In this document: positions 52,426 through 63,860 of the stretch, in pieces
Position numbering within the stretch: position 1 is the first letter of the stretch
Layout: every line of letters begins with the position of its first letter
Origin: Colletotrichum lupini
Lineage: Eukaryota; Ascomycota; Sordariomycetes; Glomerellales; Glomerellaceae
Assembly (NCBI RefSeq): GCF_023278565.1
Contig: NC_064678.1
Span: 5,394,001-5,458,000 of the forward strand
DNA length: 64,000 bases
Direction of reading: 5' to 3'
The notes under the pieces: generated by a model
What the model saw: only the letters and a program-made list of their open reading frames with translations
What the model was told of the DNA's origin: nothing
The model's database searches: none
Translations under genes and position numbers: made by a program

Positions 52426-54658
52426 GGCGGCAACGGGCGTGTCCCGAGACAACGTCGGCAAGACTCCAGACTCTTGACTCAAGCTTGTCGGTGGCTGCGT
52501 GTAAAGTGAAGGCGATCTTCCAGGATACACTTGGATTTGGTGACTCTGTCTTCTGGAAGAAGTTGGTGTGTGAGATATCTCTATCCTGCTAGTCAGCCTT
52601 AAGACGGATGACAGTCATCATGCAGCTCGGTCATTGGCCACTGCTGTATTGGGCTCCCAAATGAAGGCAGTTCAAAGCAACGAGTACCTTGGTCTTGTTT
52701 GCCGCAATTACCCAAACGCCTTTTCAGCCACGACTTCTGCCCAGGCCGACGCCCATGTTTCTTCCTGGTCTGCTGTCAACATGACGGTTTCGCATTGCTC
52801 AATTTCCCAAGATCCCTTGCATGCCCTGAATAGTTGATCGATGGTGAAAACTTTAGGGAGTAAGGCGAAAGTTTGAGCCCCATATTCAGCTATTGCTCCA
52901 CCACCCAGTCGTACTGCAATATAGCTGTGCGCCTTAACATACCTTGGGTAAAAATGTTGGTGCAGTGATATCTCGTCCCGCCGTCTGTTCAACCAAACAA
53001 TGATACACGGCTTACGGCAGACTCCTACCCGACGGATCTGCAGGTTGCTTGAGACCACGGGTGAGAAGTGAGGCCTATCGGGTTAATCCAACGGACAGCT
53101 ACTTCGATAACACCCTTGCCGGCCTGTGTCCCCTTGTTTGGGCACACTTGGCCGTTCACCGGTGCTCCGTTTTCGTCGCCGGGAGCGTGGTGCCCTCCAA
53201 TAGGACAGAACACAGATTGCTGGGGACCGTGGCTTCGGAAGATCACCACGCGCACCCTGGATGTGGATTTGGGGGTCTGCCAGTCTGGCACATCTGGACA
53301 CCAATCTTGCGGTGAGCTACGCTGCTGCCCGCTGCTGCCCGCTGCTGAGGCCTTCTTCCTCCATATCTCACAGGCTCACAGGGAGGTCGGCGACCATCCC
53401 GGGCTGTCTCAGCTAGGTGTCACTTGCTGAGAAGGATCATGGCTGGCTTGGATGGATGGATGCCGAAGCGGACAGACTCCACGTCCGTAAGGATTGGAAG
53501 AGGTCCAGGCGATGGTAGTGCTTGGCACCCACCTGACGGCTCGTAGTTTGTACGAAGTTGTGAAATGTGAAATCACGCAACCGATCTCGGCCCTGCGGAC
53601 AGTTCTTCCTTCATGCTTAAGGTCACTCCCGGCCGCCCGGTTTTTCTTAATCTCGTTTCCTTCAACTGAATCATACCTAATCATACCTGCGTTTTTGCAG
53701 TCTCCTATATTTGCTATCACGGGCCTATGATACCATCCCCTCCAATGTTGCGTCATGAAGCGGTGAGAGAGTCAAAGCCATCAGGACTTCCGTACAAATA
53801 CAGAAAACCCCCCCTCCCCACCTTTGGCTTGTGGCAAGTTACCCCAGGATCGAAGCGGATTCAGCCCGTCTACGAGCTCTTATCCTTCCGTGGCGTACGG
53901 ATACTCCGAGTCAGAACCGCGGACGCTATCGTTCCCATCTCGAGGAGATGGCCGTGGTCTACAAATCTGGTGAGCCCCACGCCCCGGGCGAGGACGACTG
54001 CGAAGGGTGCCGGAAGATACACCGGGATCTAGTCGAACTATCCATTGGCTCCGAGTCTTCTGAAGAGTATGAAGATGGTGAGTTCCCTCTGTCTCTTATC
54101 GTAACTTGATCAAACTTGCTGGGCTTCGAGGAAAGTTCAAAAGGGGACAAGTGTCACAAGACGTGGGCGGGATGCTTCAGAGTGACAATTCGTGTCACAT
54201 TGGTCCCTGTAGTTCCCCTGAGAAAACAGCAGTGGACCTTGTAGCTACGGGAGCTAGAGCACTTGGGCTGGCAGCAACTGCACCTAGGGACGATCCACTC
54301 AGCCCAAAACCTTGGGACGTCCACAGTGTCCACCCCTAAGGGAGAGGTCCCTTACGGGGAGATCCACGCTGCCTGGGGGAATGGTGGGCGGAGTGACTCC
54401 CTTTTTAGCGCATTTCGTCATTCGCCATTTTCGTTGCGAGTTCGCAGCCAATTTGGCCGATTCATCTTGGGAAATGCGTCACAATCCAACATCTGCTTGT
54501 TGCTTTCCTATCTCAACACGCCACATAACGTTTCCCTTTCCTTCAACCTCGATCGACCCATTCCATTCTCTCTGTTGGGTCGACCGGTCACATTCTTTCG
54601 CCTGAGCACCTCCGCTGACAAGCTGTCCCCCCTCCCTTCTCGCGCGACAGAAGACACA
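52426..54658. other. Long intergenic region with two doubtful ORFs
   Basis: About 2.2 kb. Two frames deserve mention. Minus 52,708-53,058 encodes up to 116 aa ending 'ETWASAWAEVVAEKAFG'. Plus 53,831-54,109 encodes up to 92 aa with 'EDDCEGCRKIHRDLVELSIG', and a possible donor at its 'GAAGATG|GTGAGT' edge. Neither has a recognisable domain. A TGCCCGC triplet-like duplication lies near 53,325-53,345. The last ~500 bases lead into dug2. Confidence 0.35.
53831..54109 (+). CDS. Hypothetical small protein (doubtful)
   Basis: Open for 92 aa with a believable composition: an acidic C-terminal half and a CEGCR pair of cysteines. A consensus donor (GTGAGT) lies near its 3' edge, so it could be the first exon of a small gene. 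No homologue is recognised and no downstream exon can be assigned with confidence. Confidence 0.25.
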   Translation: MASYPRIEADSARLRALILPWRTDTPSQNRGRYRSHLEEMAVVYKSGEPHAPGEDDCEGCRKIHRDLVELSIGSESSEEYEDGEFPLSLIVT

Positions 54659-57369
54659 ATGCCCTCCGCCATTGCGGCCTCCGACCTGTCCACGAACCTG
54701 AGCGACACGGACGACTGCCCCCAGGTCGCCCCCGAACTGCTCCACAACCTCAAGCACGACAGCTCCGTCCTCGCCCTCGCCGTCAGCGCCGAGAACGAAC
54801 GCATATACGCCGGCACCCAAGATGGCGAGATTGTCGTGTGGTCGCTGGCCACCTTCCACCAGGAGCGCATCGTCCAGGCTCACAAGCGCAGCGTGCTGAG
54901 CCTGTTCCTTACCCCCGACGGCTCCATGCTGTTCTCGAGCGCCGGAGATCCCCTCATCAACGTCTGGTGTCCCAAGACGATGAAACGCCTGTACGAGATT
55001 TACAGCACATACGACGTTGGCGACATCTTTTCCGTGGCCTACAGCGCCCAGCACGAGACGGTGTACATTGGGGCGCAAAACACCTCGATTCAATGGGTCA
55101 GCCTCACCGACCCGAATAACCGTACCACTCACGACTCATCACAACACCCCGACCGTCGGAATCACAGGTTCTTCGACTCCCGAGCTGTAGGAGGGACAAC
55201 GACGCCGCGCCGTAACGATGAGAGGTGGACATTGATCCCGCGATCTGAAAAGGTGGTGGAAATTCATCCGGGGGCTGTGCAGATGTTTGCCCACTACGGC
55301 TACGTCTACTCGATGCTCATGGCCAAGGGCCCTACCGTTCTAGTGGAACCTGAAGAGGATGTGCTCATCTCGGGCGGCGGAGACGGCACCATCAAGTTGT
55401 GGAAGCTTGGTGCTGAGGGAGACGATCAGGCGGCTGATAACGACCGCGAACCTGGCCTTCAAGAGCTTATGTCGCTCGGCACCGACGATGCGGAGTCGGT
55501 CATGTCTCTTGCGATTGATGGGTCTTTCTTGTATGCTGGGAAGCTGCAAGGAGTCATTGAACTGTGGGACCTCGATACAAAGTCCAAGTTGCGAGTGATC
55601 AAGGGGCATAGGGGCGATGTCATGACACTGCAAATGGGTTGGGGCTATCTCCTCAGCGCCTCTCGCTCTGGTTCTGCGAGTGTAAGGTCTTTGGTTTCCT
55701 CATTTCGTTCATCGCTAATAACTCTTAGAAACACACCACTGCCCACTACGGCCAGTACCAAGACAAGCAGGTGGCGAATATTAGCCAGAAGTACCAATGC
55801 GTGGCGCGCTGGAAGGCTCACGAGGGCAAGATTCTCTCGTCAGCAGTGACAACATACAACAACAGACAGTACTACATTACCGGCGGCAACGACGATGATG
55901 TTGCCATCTGGAACATTGACTGTTCGTCCTACGAGGACCAACAAAAGGAGGTAGAGGAAGCCAACGACGTGATGATTAAAACACTAGGGGAGTTCGTGTC
56001 CTACCGGACAGTGTCGTCACGCCCAGAATTCGCAGAGGACTGCCGAAGAGGTGCAACGTTCCTTGGGTCCTTGTTCAAGAGGCTTGGCGGCCATGTTGAG
56101 ATGCTGAGCACCGAGAGCAGCCCCCACAACCCTGTTGTTCTTGCCAAGTTTGATGGTGTTTTGGAGCCGGCTGAGAAGCGGAAGAAGATCCTATTCTACG
56201 GCCACTACGATGTCGTCCCGGCAGATACCAAGAAGGGCAAGTGGGAGACTGACCCATTCCAAATGAAGGGCGTCAACGGATACCTCTACGGCAGAGGCGT
56301 CAGTGACAATAAGGGCCCGATCATGGCTGCGTTGTTCGCTGTGACAGACTTGCTGCAAGCTAAGAAACTTGCCAACGACGTCATCTTCCTGATCGAGGGA
56401 GAGGAAGAATCGGCTTCTCGCGGATTCAGGGAGATTGTTCGCAGGAACAAGGACCTCATCGGCGACGTCGACTACATCCTGCTTGCCAACAGTTACTGGC
56501 TCGACGATGAGGTCCCCTGCCTGACCTACGGCCTGCGTGGCGTTTTGCATGCCACTGTGTGCGTCGACTCACATCTACCTGACCAGCATTCTGGTGTAGA
56601 CGGCTCCTACATGAACGACGAGCCCCTGTCAGATCTAACCTCCACTCTGTCAAAGCTGAAGGGGCCCGGTAATAAGGTGCTCATCCCCGGCTTCTACGAC
56701 GATATCCTTCCCGTCACAGCCGAGGAGGAGACGCGCTACGACGACATTGCAGCCACGCTCATGCGCCAGAACCCAGAAAAGGGGCCCGCCGACAAGCTCA
56801 AGGCCGCACTGATGGCGCGCTGGAGAGAACCCAACTTGACGATCCATCGATACAAGGTATCAGGACCGGACGGCAGCCTAGTCAGCAGCCACGCGAGTGC
56901 TAACATCAGCTTGCGTCTGGTGCCGGGCCAGGAGGTCAACGACGTCATTGCCTCGCTGGGCTCGTACCTCGAGAGCGAGTTCGCGCAGCTCGAGTCCAAA
57001 AACTCGCTGACCATCAAGATTGATAACAAGGCCGAGCCGTGGCTGGGCGATCCCACAAACGCCATTTTCCAGACGCTCGAGGAGGCTATTATGCAGTCGT
57101 GGTCGTCCGTGTTTGCGGGTGAAGGTAAAGGGGCGGAGTCCGCGGAGACAACGGATAAGAATACGCAGAAGCCCAAGAAGCCTCTGTACATTCGTGAAGG
57201 CGGCTCTATTCCCGCGATCCGCTTCCTCGAGAAGGAGTTCGGCGCCCCGGCCGCGCACCTCCCTTGCGGACAGTCGTCGGATTCCGCCCACTTGGACAAT
57301 GAAAGGTTGAGGGTTCTGAACCTCCTCAGGAGCCGGGAAATCATTGGGTCCGTGTTTGCTCGTTTGTAG
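54659..57369 (+). CDS. dug2: Dug2-type WD40-peptidase M20, glutathione degradation
   Basis: Two exons: 54659-55681 and 55729-57369, 887 aa, close to the usual Dug2 length. The intron is GTAAGG...CTTAG, 47 nt. The N-terminal ~440 residues are WD40 repeats ('GTQDGEIVVWSLA', 'SSAGDPLINVWCP', 'SGGGDGTIKLWKL', 'GGNDDDVAIWNID'). The C-terminal part is an M20/M28-type metallopeptidase, with 'FYGHYDVVPAD' (His/Asp metal ligands), 'LYGRGVSDNKGP', 'LIEGEEESAS' (catalytic and metal Glu), a dimerisation domain and 'IREGGSIPAI'. With Dug3, Dug2 forms the cytosolic complex that cleaves glutathione; Dug1 finishes the Cys-Gly dipeptide. The start chosen follows a pyrimidine-rich leader; the longer open frame upstream is UTR. 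Confidence 0.9.
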
Positions 57370-57886
57370 ATTGCGAGACATTCCGGGCGCTATCTACAGT
57401 ATTATTCGGGAGGCGTTTTGGGTAGTGGGCAGCGGCATGTCCAAGGGCACATTGTACAAATAAACAGAAAAGTAGAAGGATACCCCAAAAATCAAAGCAT
57501 TTCTAGACATTGCATTGTTCACCAGTATGTCATTAGTAAAAGTATCTCCGTCGGTCATGTGCAGGACCTGACTCGTTTATAACATGGGAAAAGATGACAC
57601 TTTCAACCCCTCCGTTGACGTGATCCGACCATCGGCAAGCAGGAGCCGAGCGTCGGCCGTTGGAGCTTCCCCATTCGGCACGCCGGTTCGGGCAGTTCTT
57701 ATCTTATCATTCACGACGACTCTCTCCCACCTCACGTCTCACATGAGAGGGCACTTTGAATTCGCATCACAAACCATCTCATACGGAATACTTGCAAGAG
57801 GTCAATTCTCGGAAGCTTACTGGGTGTACACCGTCGGGCTTTGGAATCGAGAAGACAGACAAAGGACCAGACAGTGAGAAAGGAAG
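57370..57886. other. Intergenic region between dug2 and the asparaginase gene
   Basis: About 520 bases, both genes on the plus strand. No repeat or gene seen. Confidence 0.5.
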
Positions 57887-59409
57887 ATGGAGTACAAGCG
57901 TCAGTCTCCGGCCGCCGTGAAGGTGAAGCCGCGCCTCATCATCCACGGCGGCGCGGGTAACATCAAGCCGTCGAATCTGCAGCCGCCAGAGTATGCGGAG
58001 TACCGCCACGCCCTGCTGACGATTGTAAGTTCAAACATCACAAGCTCTCCCTTGCTTCTAGTTTGAGAATCCCATAGAGACCCTCTCACACCTCTCATCG
58101 ACAACACTTCAACTCCTCCATACATGGTCCTCACACAACAACACAGGTCAGCAAGACAAACGCCTACCAAAACACTCCCTCCCCCACGGGCACATCCACC
58201 AGCGCCCTCCCCACAGCCCTAGAAACGGCAACCCACGCCGTCACCCTGCTAGAGAACAATCCCCTCTTCAACAGCGGCCACGGTGCAGTCTTCACCCGCG
58301 ACGGCATCAACGAGCTCGAGGCCTCCGTCATGGTCTCCCGCGGCTTCGCGAAGCGCGGGGTCGGCGTCACGGGGCTGAGGCACGTCCGGAACCCGATTTT
58401 GTTGGCAAAAGCGATTTTGGAGCACGGGGATGAGGATTTGGGGGGCAATCCGGAGAGTAGTCACCCTTCTTCATCCTCTGAAACTGATGCTGCTGCTGCT
58501 GCCGGTATCGACGCTCCCTCGGCACAAGGCCACACCCTCCTCCACGGCCCAACAGCAGAGACCCTCGCGAAAAGGTACGGGCTGGGCTTGGTATCTACGG
58601 ACTACTTCTTCACCCAGCGGCGGTGGGACGAACACATCCGCGCCCTCGAACGGGAGAAAGCGGGCCAGGGCTCGAGCACGTACAGCACGACAGAGTTCCT
58701 CCCGCAAGGCACCGTCGGCGCCGTAGCCCTGGACGAAGACGGGGTCGTCTGCGCCGCGACGAGCACAGGCGGGCTGACGAATAAGTTGACGGGCCGTATC
58801 GGGGATACGCCTGTCGTCGGGGCCGGGTTCTGGGCCGAGGAGTGGGTTGAGGAGGGGGATCCGACGGGGGCGTTTGCGCGTGCTGGTGGTGCTGGGGACG
58901 GGTTCCTTGTGCTGAGTGAGAGTCTGAAGGGGTTGATGGCGGATTGTCTCCCCTCGCTGAGAACCTACTCCCCCGTACCTGGCGGCATGGCTAGTCTGCG
59001 CGAGGGTGTCAAGACGACGAGGGCGATTGCGGCCTCCGGGACGGGTAACGGGGACTCGTTCATGCGCGTCGCCGCAGGTCGGACCGTCGGCGCCGTGACG
59101 AGGTGGAAGCCGCTTTCCGGGGCCGACGCCGTGTCGTTTGTTTCTGGTCCGGGCGGGGAGTTGCAGAGTAGTGCGGGTCCGCGATGGAAGGTGACAGGCG
59201 AGGGTGAGGGCGGTATTATCGGGATCGAGGTTGCGGTTACGAGGGACGAGGGAGGGGAAGTGGTGGGTGTAAGGTCGGAGATTCTGCAGGATTTCAACTG
59301 TAATGGGATGTACAGGGCTTGGATCGCCGATGATGGCAAGGCGTATGCCAAGATTTATCGGGATGGTGTTGAGGGGGTTGATGTGAGGGAGTATTCTGAG
59401 AAGTGGTGA
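57887..59409 (+). CDS. Isoaspartyl peptidase / L-asparaginase (Ntn-hydrolase, T2 family)
   Basis: Two exons: 57887-58024 and 58147-59409, 466 aa. The intron (122 nt, GTAAGT...CACAG) is the longest confirmed in the window. Motifs: 'PRLIIHGGAGN' at the N-terminus, 'FNSGHGAVFTRDG', then a poorly conserved Ser/Ala-rich linker. 'FLPQGTVGAVALDEDG' follows, in which T235 should become the N-terminal nucleophile after autocleavage, and then 'AATSTGGLTNKLTGRIGDTPVVGAG'. The last two are the family signature. It hydrolyses L-asparagine or beta-aspartyl dipeptides. It is larger than the ~330-residue plant and bacterial enzymes because of inserts near 150-200 and in the C-terminal half. Confidence 0.9.
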
Positions 59410-60026
59410 GCCCCAAACCGGATACGACATTTCCAGATTAGAAATGTTCTAGAGTCAGTCGAGGAGATTCAAGATACGGTATAGAACCAAGATTTTGAGA
59501 AGAAATCAGTGAGTTGATGGTACAATTATGAACACCTCTATCCCACACAGGGTCAGTACTCGTGTCAAAAAAGGGAGAAGAGAGACTGCCTCTCTCCTCG
59601 AATCCAAAACCCCAGCCATATCGAGAACGAATGCAGGTTTTGCCCCTGACCATGCTGCCTAGTCGGAAGCCGCCTCTCGTCTTTGGTGAGTTGGAAACCC
59701 CCCTCTAAGATCATAATGGCTGTCCACCCCTCATCTCCAGTCCAGTCTCCGGCGACTGGTGCAGACTTTTTGCCCCTATTCTACATATAACGCCACCCTC
59801 TCCGATGTTGCGATTTTTTCAATGAATTACAAAAATAGGATCAAATTACTTCGCTCCCTTGGGTTGTGGAAAACAAATTGTCGAGCCCTCGTCAATATGA
59901 CGAATAACAGACTTCGAGCGTTGAGGAGTAGAGAGGGGTCCGAGTTATTCTTTTCGTCGGCAAAGCGGTCGCCTCGATCACAAGCCGTTCGTCGGTAAAA
60001 TGGATGCTTCGTGAAGGATCGATCGT
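59410..60026. other. Intergenic region between convergent asparaginase and tim17 genes
   Basis: About 620 bases of convergent 3' flanks; no gene seen. Confidence 0.5.
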
Positions 60027-61234
60027 TTATGCAAGAGCTCTCTCGTCGGAAGGAGGAGGCGCCGGCATCTATCACAGGAATTGTCAGCTTCGTTTCGCCG
60101 GTCGAGCGCCTGCGACTGTTTCAACTCACCTCCAGCTTTGTGCTACCCGCGAACATCTTCTGGAAACCGATACCGACACCCTCGATAACGGCAAGAAGTA
60201 GCGCGCAACCAATGGCACCGTTTCGGGCGGCCTAATAAGTCAAGTTAGCGACATATAGGAATCGGCCGTATATGCAAGTTGGCTAACCCTGTATCCTCCA
60301 CGGATGGCTAGCGCACCACCTGTGAGGAAACCAGCGGCGATACTGTTCCAAGGATCCTCCTTGTGTCCACGAAGACCTGAACATAGAATGTTAGCGCCCA
60401 AGACATAGATAGCGCCATAAGATGCAAAGGAATATTGCCGGCCCTGCGAGCGCTGGCGTTTCGAGGTGATAGCTCAGGCTAATGCGCCATTTTGCAACAC
60501 CATCTTCGCCAGTGCGAGGCCTAGCGATTTCCCCTCGTATCTTAGGGCTTTACGGAGTTTGAGGAGACGGTTCATACTTTTTACGGAGCAGTCGAATGTT
60601 CTGTTTTTCATCAAGTCAGTCAGTAAGTTACTCAAAATCTCCAGGAGGGTTTGTAACGGTTTGGCATTCGGGATCGAGATTTCGAGTTTCGGCATAGGAG
60701 TCCACTCACGAGAAAAGACCTCCCCAAACTAGAGAATACCGTGTTAGCGTTTTCTACGAGATCAAAAGTCTCCCGAAGAGTCGTATGCTTACCTCCAAAG
60801 TTTCCTCCCAGTACGGGAGCGCGCATCTTGATGGCTGAGATGGCACCAATTCTTCTTTCACCTGATGCGCTGTCAATCATCACCGCCATCTCCGAGATCG
60901 CGCAGAGGGGTGTCATTACCATAAGGCGAGTTACGGTAGCCCTTGATACCGTGCCATACCGTTCCACCGATAGCTAGGCATGTGTCAGAATGCAAGTTTC
61001 GGGGCGAGGTTGATCGATTCGGGAGCTTGAGGTTCGAAATGGAGTTGTATTCGGGATTCGAGGAGTGCATCGATGTTCGTGATCGCAAATGGCTAGATTA
61101 CTCACCTCCCATAGCAAAAGCACCGCCAAAGTCTACAAGATCGTTAGTCTTCTGCTCCTAGGGGGTGATGATGGTCGGCTGAGGACGTTACCATTGAGGA
61201 TGACCCAGGGGCAGGGATCGCGGGTGTGGTCCAT
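60027..61234 (-). CDS. tim17: Mitochondrial import inner membrane translocase subunit Tim17
   Basis: Nine small exons, easily missed by ORF scanning: 61234-61192, 61132-61106, 60973-60920, 60861-60793, 60728-60710, 60600-60578, 60376-60288, 60231-60130 and 60068-60027. Together they give 468 nt, 155 aa, with every junction GT...AG and in frame. The protein begins [15 protein letters not shown] and contains '[19 protein letters not shown]', 'YRNSP', '[20 protein letters not shown]', '[16 protein letters not shown]', '[19 protein letters not shown]' and '[19 protein letters not shown]'. These are the hallmark segments and four TM helices of Tim17. It forms part of the TIM23 presequence translocase in the mitochondrial inner membrane. 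The tail [11 protein letters not shown] is short. Length and order match the family. Confidence 0.95.
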
Positions 61235-61693
61235 TGTGAAAAGTTTGATGTGCGGTCGAGAGGTCGTATGATGGTTGGCGTGAAGCTTGGAGCTTTGAGA
61301 CGCGACGGTTCGACGTGGATTCGCTGGGTGATGGTTGACGTGGGTGGTGAAAAACCAGGTTCGAGATGCGATTTTGGTGATGCTTGGGTGGCTACGGCGG
61401 GTCAGGATGCGACGGGTGTCGTGAATGATTTCTCCGACGGCGGACTTTTTCGTCTGATTTGTTATCTTATCGCATGTCGCCTGCTCCGATTGGCCAGTGG
61501 GGTCAGAGGTCTCCGCTGTCGGCGTTATCTCGTCATTGGCCCAATTCGGAGATGTACCTCCCGTCTTACCTGACAGCAGGAAGTGAGAGTCACCTAAAGT
61601 GACTAATTGAACGTGATATCTCGTGCGAAGAGATAAAATGGTGAACTGAGGTATCTGCAACTCAATCTTGTATGTTTTCATCAATCCTGTGTC
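61235..61693. promoter_or_regulatory. Intergenic region between divergent tim17 and GNAT genes
   Basis: About 460 bases that must hold both promoters. A GC-balanced sequence with no clear repeat. Confidence 0.45.
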
Positions 61694-62197
61694 ATGCGTC
61701 AACAATTCGAACCAATCTCATCTCTCAAAGGCTGCACTCTCGCGAGAGCCAATGCGGAACATGTACCTCACATTCAATCAATGACCAGAGCAGCGTACTC
61801 CAAGTACATCGACCGCATCGGCAAAGAACCAGCACCCATGAAAGCCGACTACCACGAGCTCATCAAGACGCAGCTGGTCTACATACTTCACGATGATGAG
61901 AATGACACAGTAGTAGGCGCCATTCTACTTCGCCTTGATCCTTCAGCGAGTGCACTGCACATCAACAACCTTGTCGTAGCCCCAGAGGCTCAAGGCCGCG
62001 GATACGGTCGAGTCTTGATGAAATGCGCCGAGGATGTGGCGAGAGATTCGCAATGCACATCTCTCCAACTCTACACCAATGTCAAAATGTATGAAAATCT
62101 CATTCTGTATCCCAAGATGGGGTTCGTCGAGACAGAGAGGAGGACGGAGGATGGGTACGAGAGGGTGTACTTTCGTAGGGAGCTGGATGTTGCATAG
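61694..62197 (+). CDS. GNAT-family N-acetyltransferase
   Basis: Single exon, 167 aa. The GNAT fold is readable. There is an N-terminal strand and helix ('LARANAEHVPHIQSMTRAAYSKYI'), then 'DDENDTVVGAILLRLD' (beta2-beta3). 'LHINNLVVAPEAQGRGYGRVLMKCAEDVA' follows, containing the acetyl-CoA pyrophosphate loop Q-G-R-G-Y-G. 'SLQLYTNVKMYENLILYPKMGFVETER' is motif B, with the usual Tyr and the YxKxGF-type end. It transfers an acetyl group from acetyl-CoA to an amine. The substrate is unknown; the size is typical of small-molecule or N-terminal acetyltransferases. The start is the first ATG after a stop-rich leader. Confidence 0.9.
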   Translation: MRQQFEPISSLKGCTLARANAEHVPHIQSMTRAAYSKYIDRIGKEPAPMKADYHELIKTQLVYILHDDENDTVVGAILLRLDPSASALHINNLVVAPEAQGRGYGRVLMKCAEDVARDSQCTSLQLYTNVKMYENLILYPKMGFVETERRTEDGYERVYFRRELDVA

Positions 62198-62698
62198 ACT
62201 CCACCGCAATCTGTCTTGTTCACACTCATTAACGAGGAAGGGCCCACGAGCGCAACATCAGGAAGAAAATAGCCGCCGTACACTCGACTATATCTCATTC
62301 CAGGTTGTTCAGAGTAGGAAGAAAAATCAACAATCGAGGCACGGCTTCAATCTGCGGTTGTAAGATACCAGCTGAACCCGGATGCTGGAGGCCTTCAGTG
62401 AGCTAAACTCGATTGACACACTGGAAACTGAGACAGCCCAACCAATGAGAATCCACACTGAGCTTCCGTTCCGTCAGCGGAACAACTCATGTGGCGCACG
62501 TCATGCTACCTTGACGCACTCATCTCATCACTGTACAGTACAGATAATCCAACTTCATCTCAGTGAAAGCGACGACAGCTTCTCTATATCTTAAAACTTG
62601 GATCCCTTCGATTCCTTCGATCGAAGTCTGCATAGTCATTGGCCCGTCTCACTTTTTCTACTCAGTTACGCCAGTGCCATCACATCATTCGGGCCATC
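62198..62698. other. Intergenic region
   Basis: About 500 bases, no supported gene or repeat. Confidence 0.45.
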
Positions 62699-63223
62699 AT
62701 GGCCTCCCAAGACAAGCACGACGACACAGGCTCTGATACAGCTTCAGAGTTCCACACCCCAATCTTGACGCCTGCAACAACATCCGTAGCAGGCGAAGAT
62801 GTCGAGGACGATCATGTAAGCGACATACCGTGGCCCGGCAAGCACTTCTACATCATCGAAAAGGAGACCGGCAAAGCCATCACACTCGTCGAGGACAGGC
62901 CAGTTCTCATGGACCTCCAAGGCGTCCGCGATCCCGCCACCATGTGGTATTGCGTCGAGAAGCAAGGGTATTTTGGGTTCTTAAACAAAAGCTGGGGGAA
63001 GTTCATTGGTCATGACAGCAAGAGCGACGTAGGTGCGTGGGCCGGGGAGATGAGAGAGTGGGAGTCGTGGATTCCTAGGCAGCATCCCGATGGGGGCTAC
63101 CAGTTGCTGTCGCCGTATTGGACGCATACTATGATGCAGCTTTGTGTATGTCCTGACAGGATCAACCTGTGTAGGCGGTCTCATGGGCCAACGTTGTGGG
63201 AGTTCATGCAGGTTCCATGGTAG
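62699..63223 (+). CDS. Small beta-trefoil/fascin-like protein of unknown function
   Basis: Single exon, 174 aa, from the ATG at 62,699. The N-terminal ~50 residues are polar and disordered (Ser/Thr/Asp-rich). The rest, from 'PWPGKHFYIIEKETGKAITL', reads as repeats of short strands with aromatic turns: 'MWYCVEKQGYFGFLNKSWGKFIGHDSK', 'WESWIPRQHPDGGYQLLSPYW', 'GPTLWEFMQVPW'. That pattern resembles fungal fascin- or ricin-type beta-trefoil folds. No signal peptide or membrane segment is seen. The fold call is by appearance only. Confidence 0.6.
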   Translation: MASQDKHDDTGSDTASEFHTPILTPATTSVAGEDVEDDHVSDIPWPGKHFYIIEKETGKAITLVEDRPVLMDLQGVRDPATMWYCVEKQGYFGFLNKSWGKFIGHDSKSDVGAWAGEMREWESWIPRQHPDGGYQLLSPYWTHTMMQLCVCPDRINLCRRSHGPTLWEFMQVPW

Positions 63224-63860
63224 GTCTGGATTACGCATGGACGGGAGTCGCAGGTCTTATTACCGGTGATTTAGCGACTGTGGGCAAGTCGGAGGCGTTG
63301 AAGATTTCGATTAATAGGACGGATCCGTGACTGAATGTCATAACTCGACGTATTGCAGAACAATAAACAATACTAGAAACTTAGCTGAGCTGTTTCCTCT
63401 CACCTGCTTGAGGTGCAGCAGCACGTTGGATGGCAATGCCAGCAATAACACGGTCGCTGTCTCAATGGCCAAATGAGGCGAACCAGCTTCATATGCCTCT
63501 CATACCAAGGCCATTTCTTGCGATGTTTGGCATGAGTCTCTGGATATCCCAGCCTAGCATGGACTTCCCGTCCATTGTGAGAGTCACCAATGATCAGAAA
63601 AATCAGTAGAGCAAAAGTCGGTGTGTGTACGGAATGCTGCCTCTTCTGACTAACTTTGAGTGTGTTCATCGTACTTGGGTCAGGACTCACGACTTCAAAC
63701 ATTGGAGAGCAAAACATATGTGATTATGGGAGAATTATTGATTGTCTATTACATCATTATGATATTTCGTTCTAAAAATCCAAGTCATGGCCATCTTCAT
63801 AGCATCAGCTGTGGAGGTCTATTCGTGCCACGTCCATATATACATGTATCTTCATACGCT
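63224..63860. other. Intergenic region
   Basis: About 640 bases with no supported gene; the right end is the 3' flank of the minus-strand partial gene. Confidence 0.45.
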
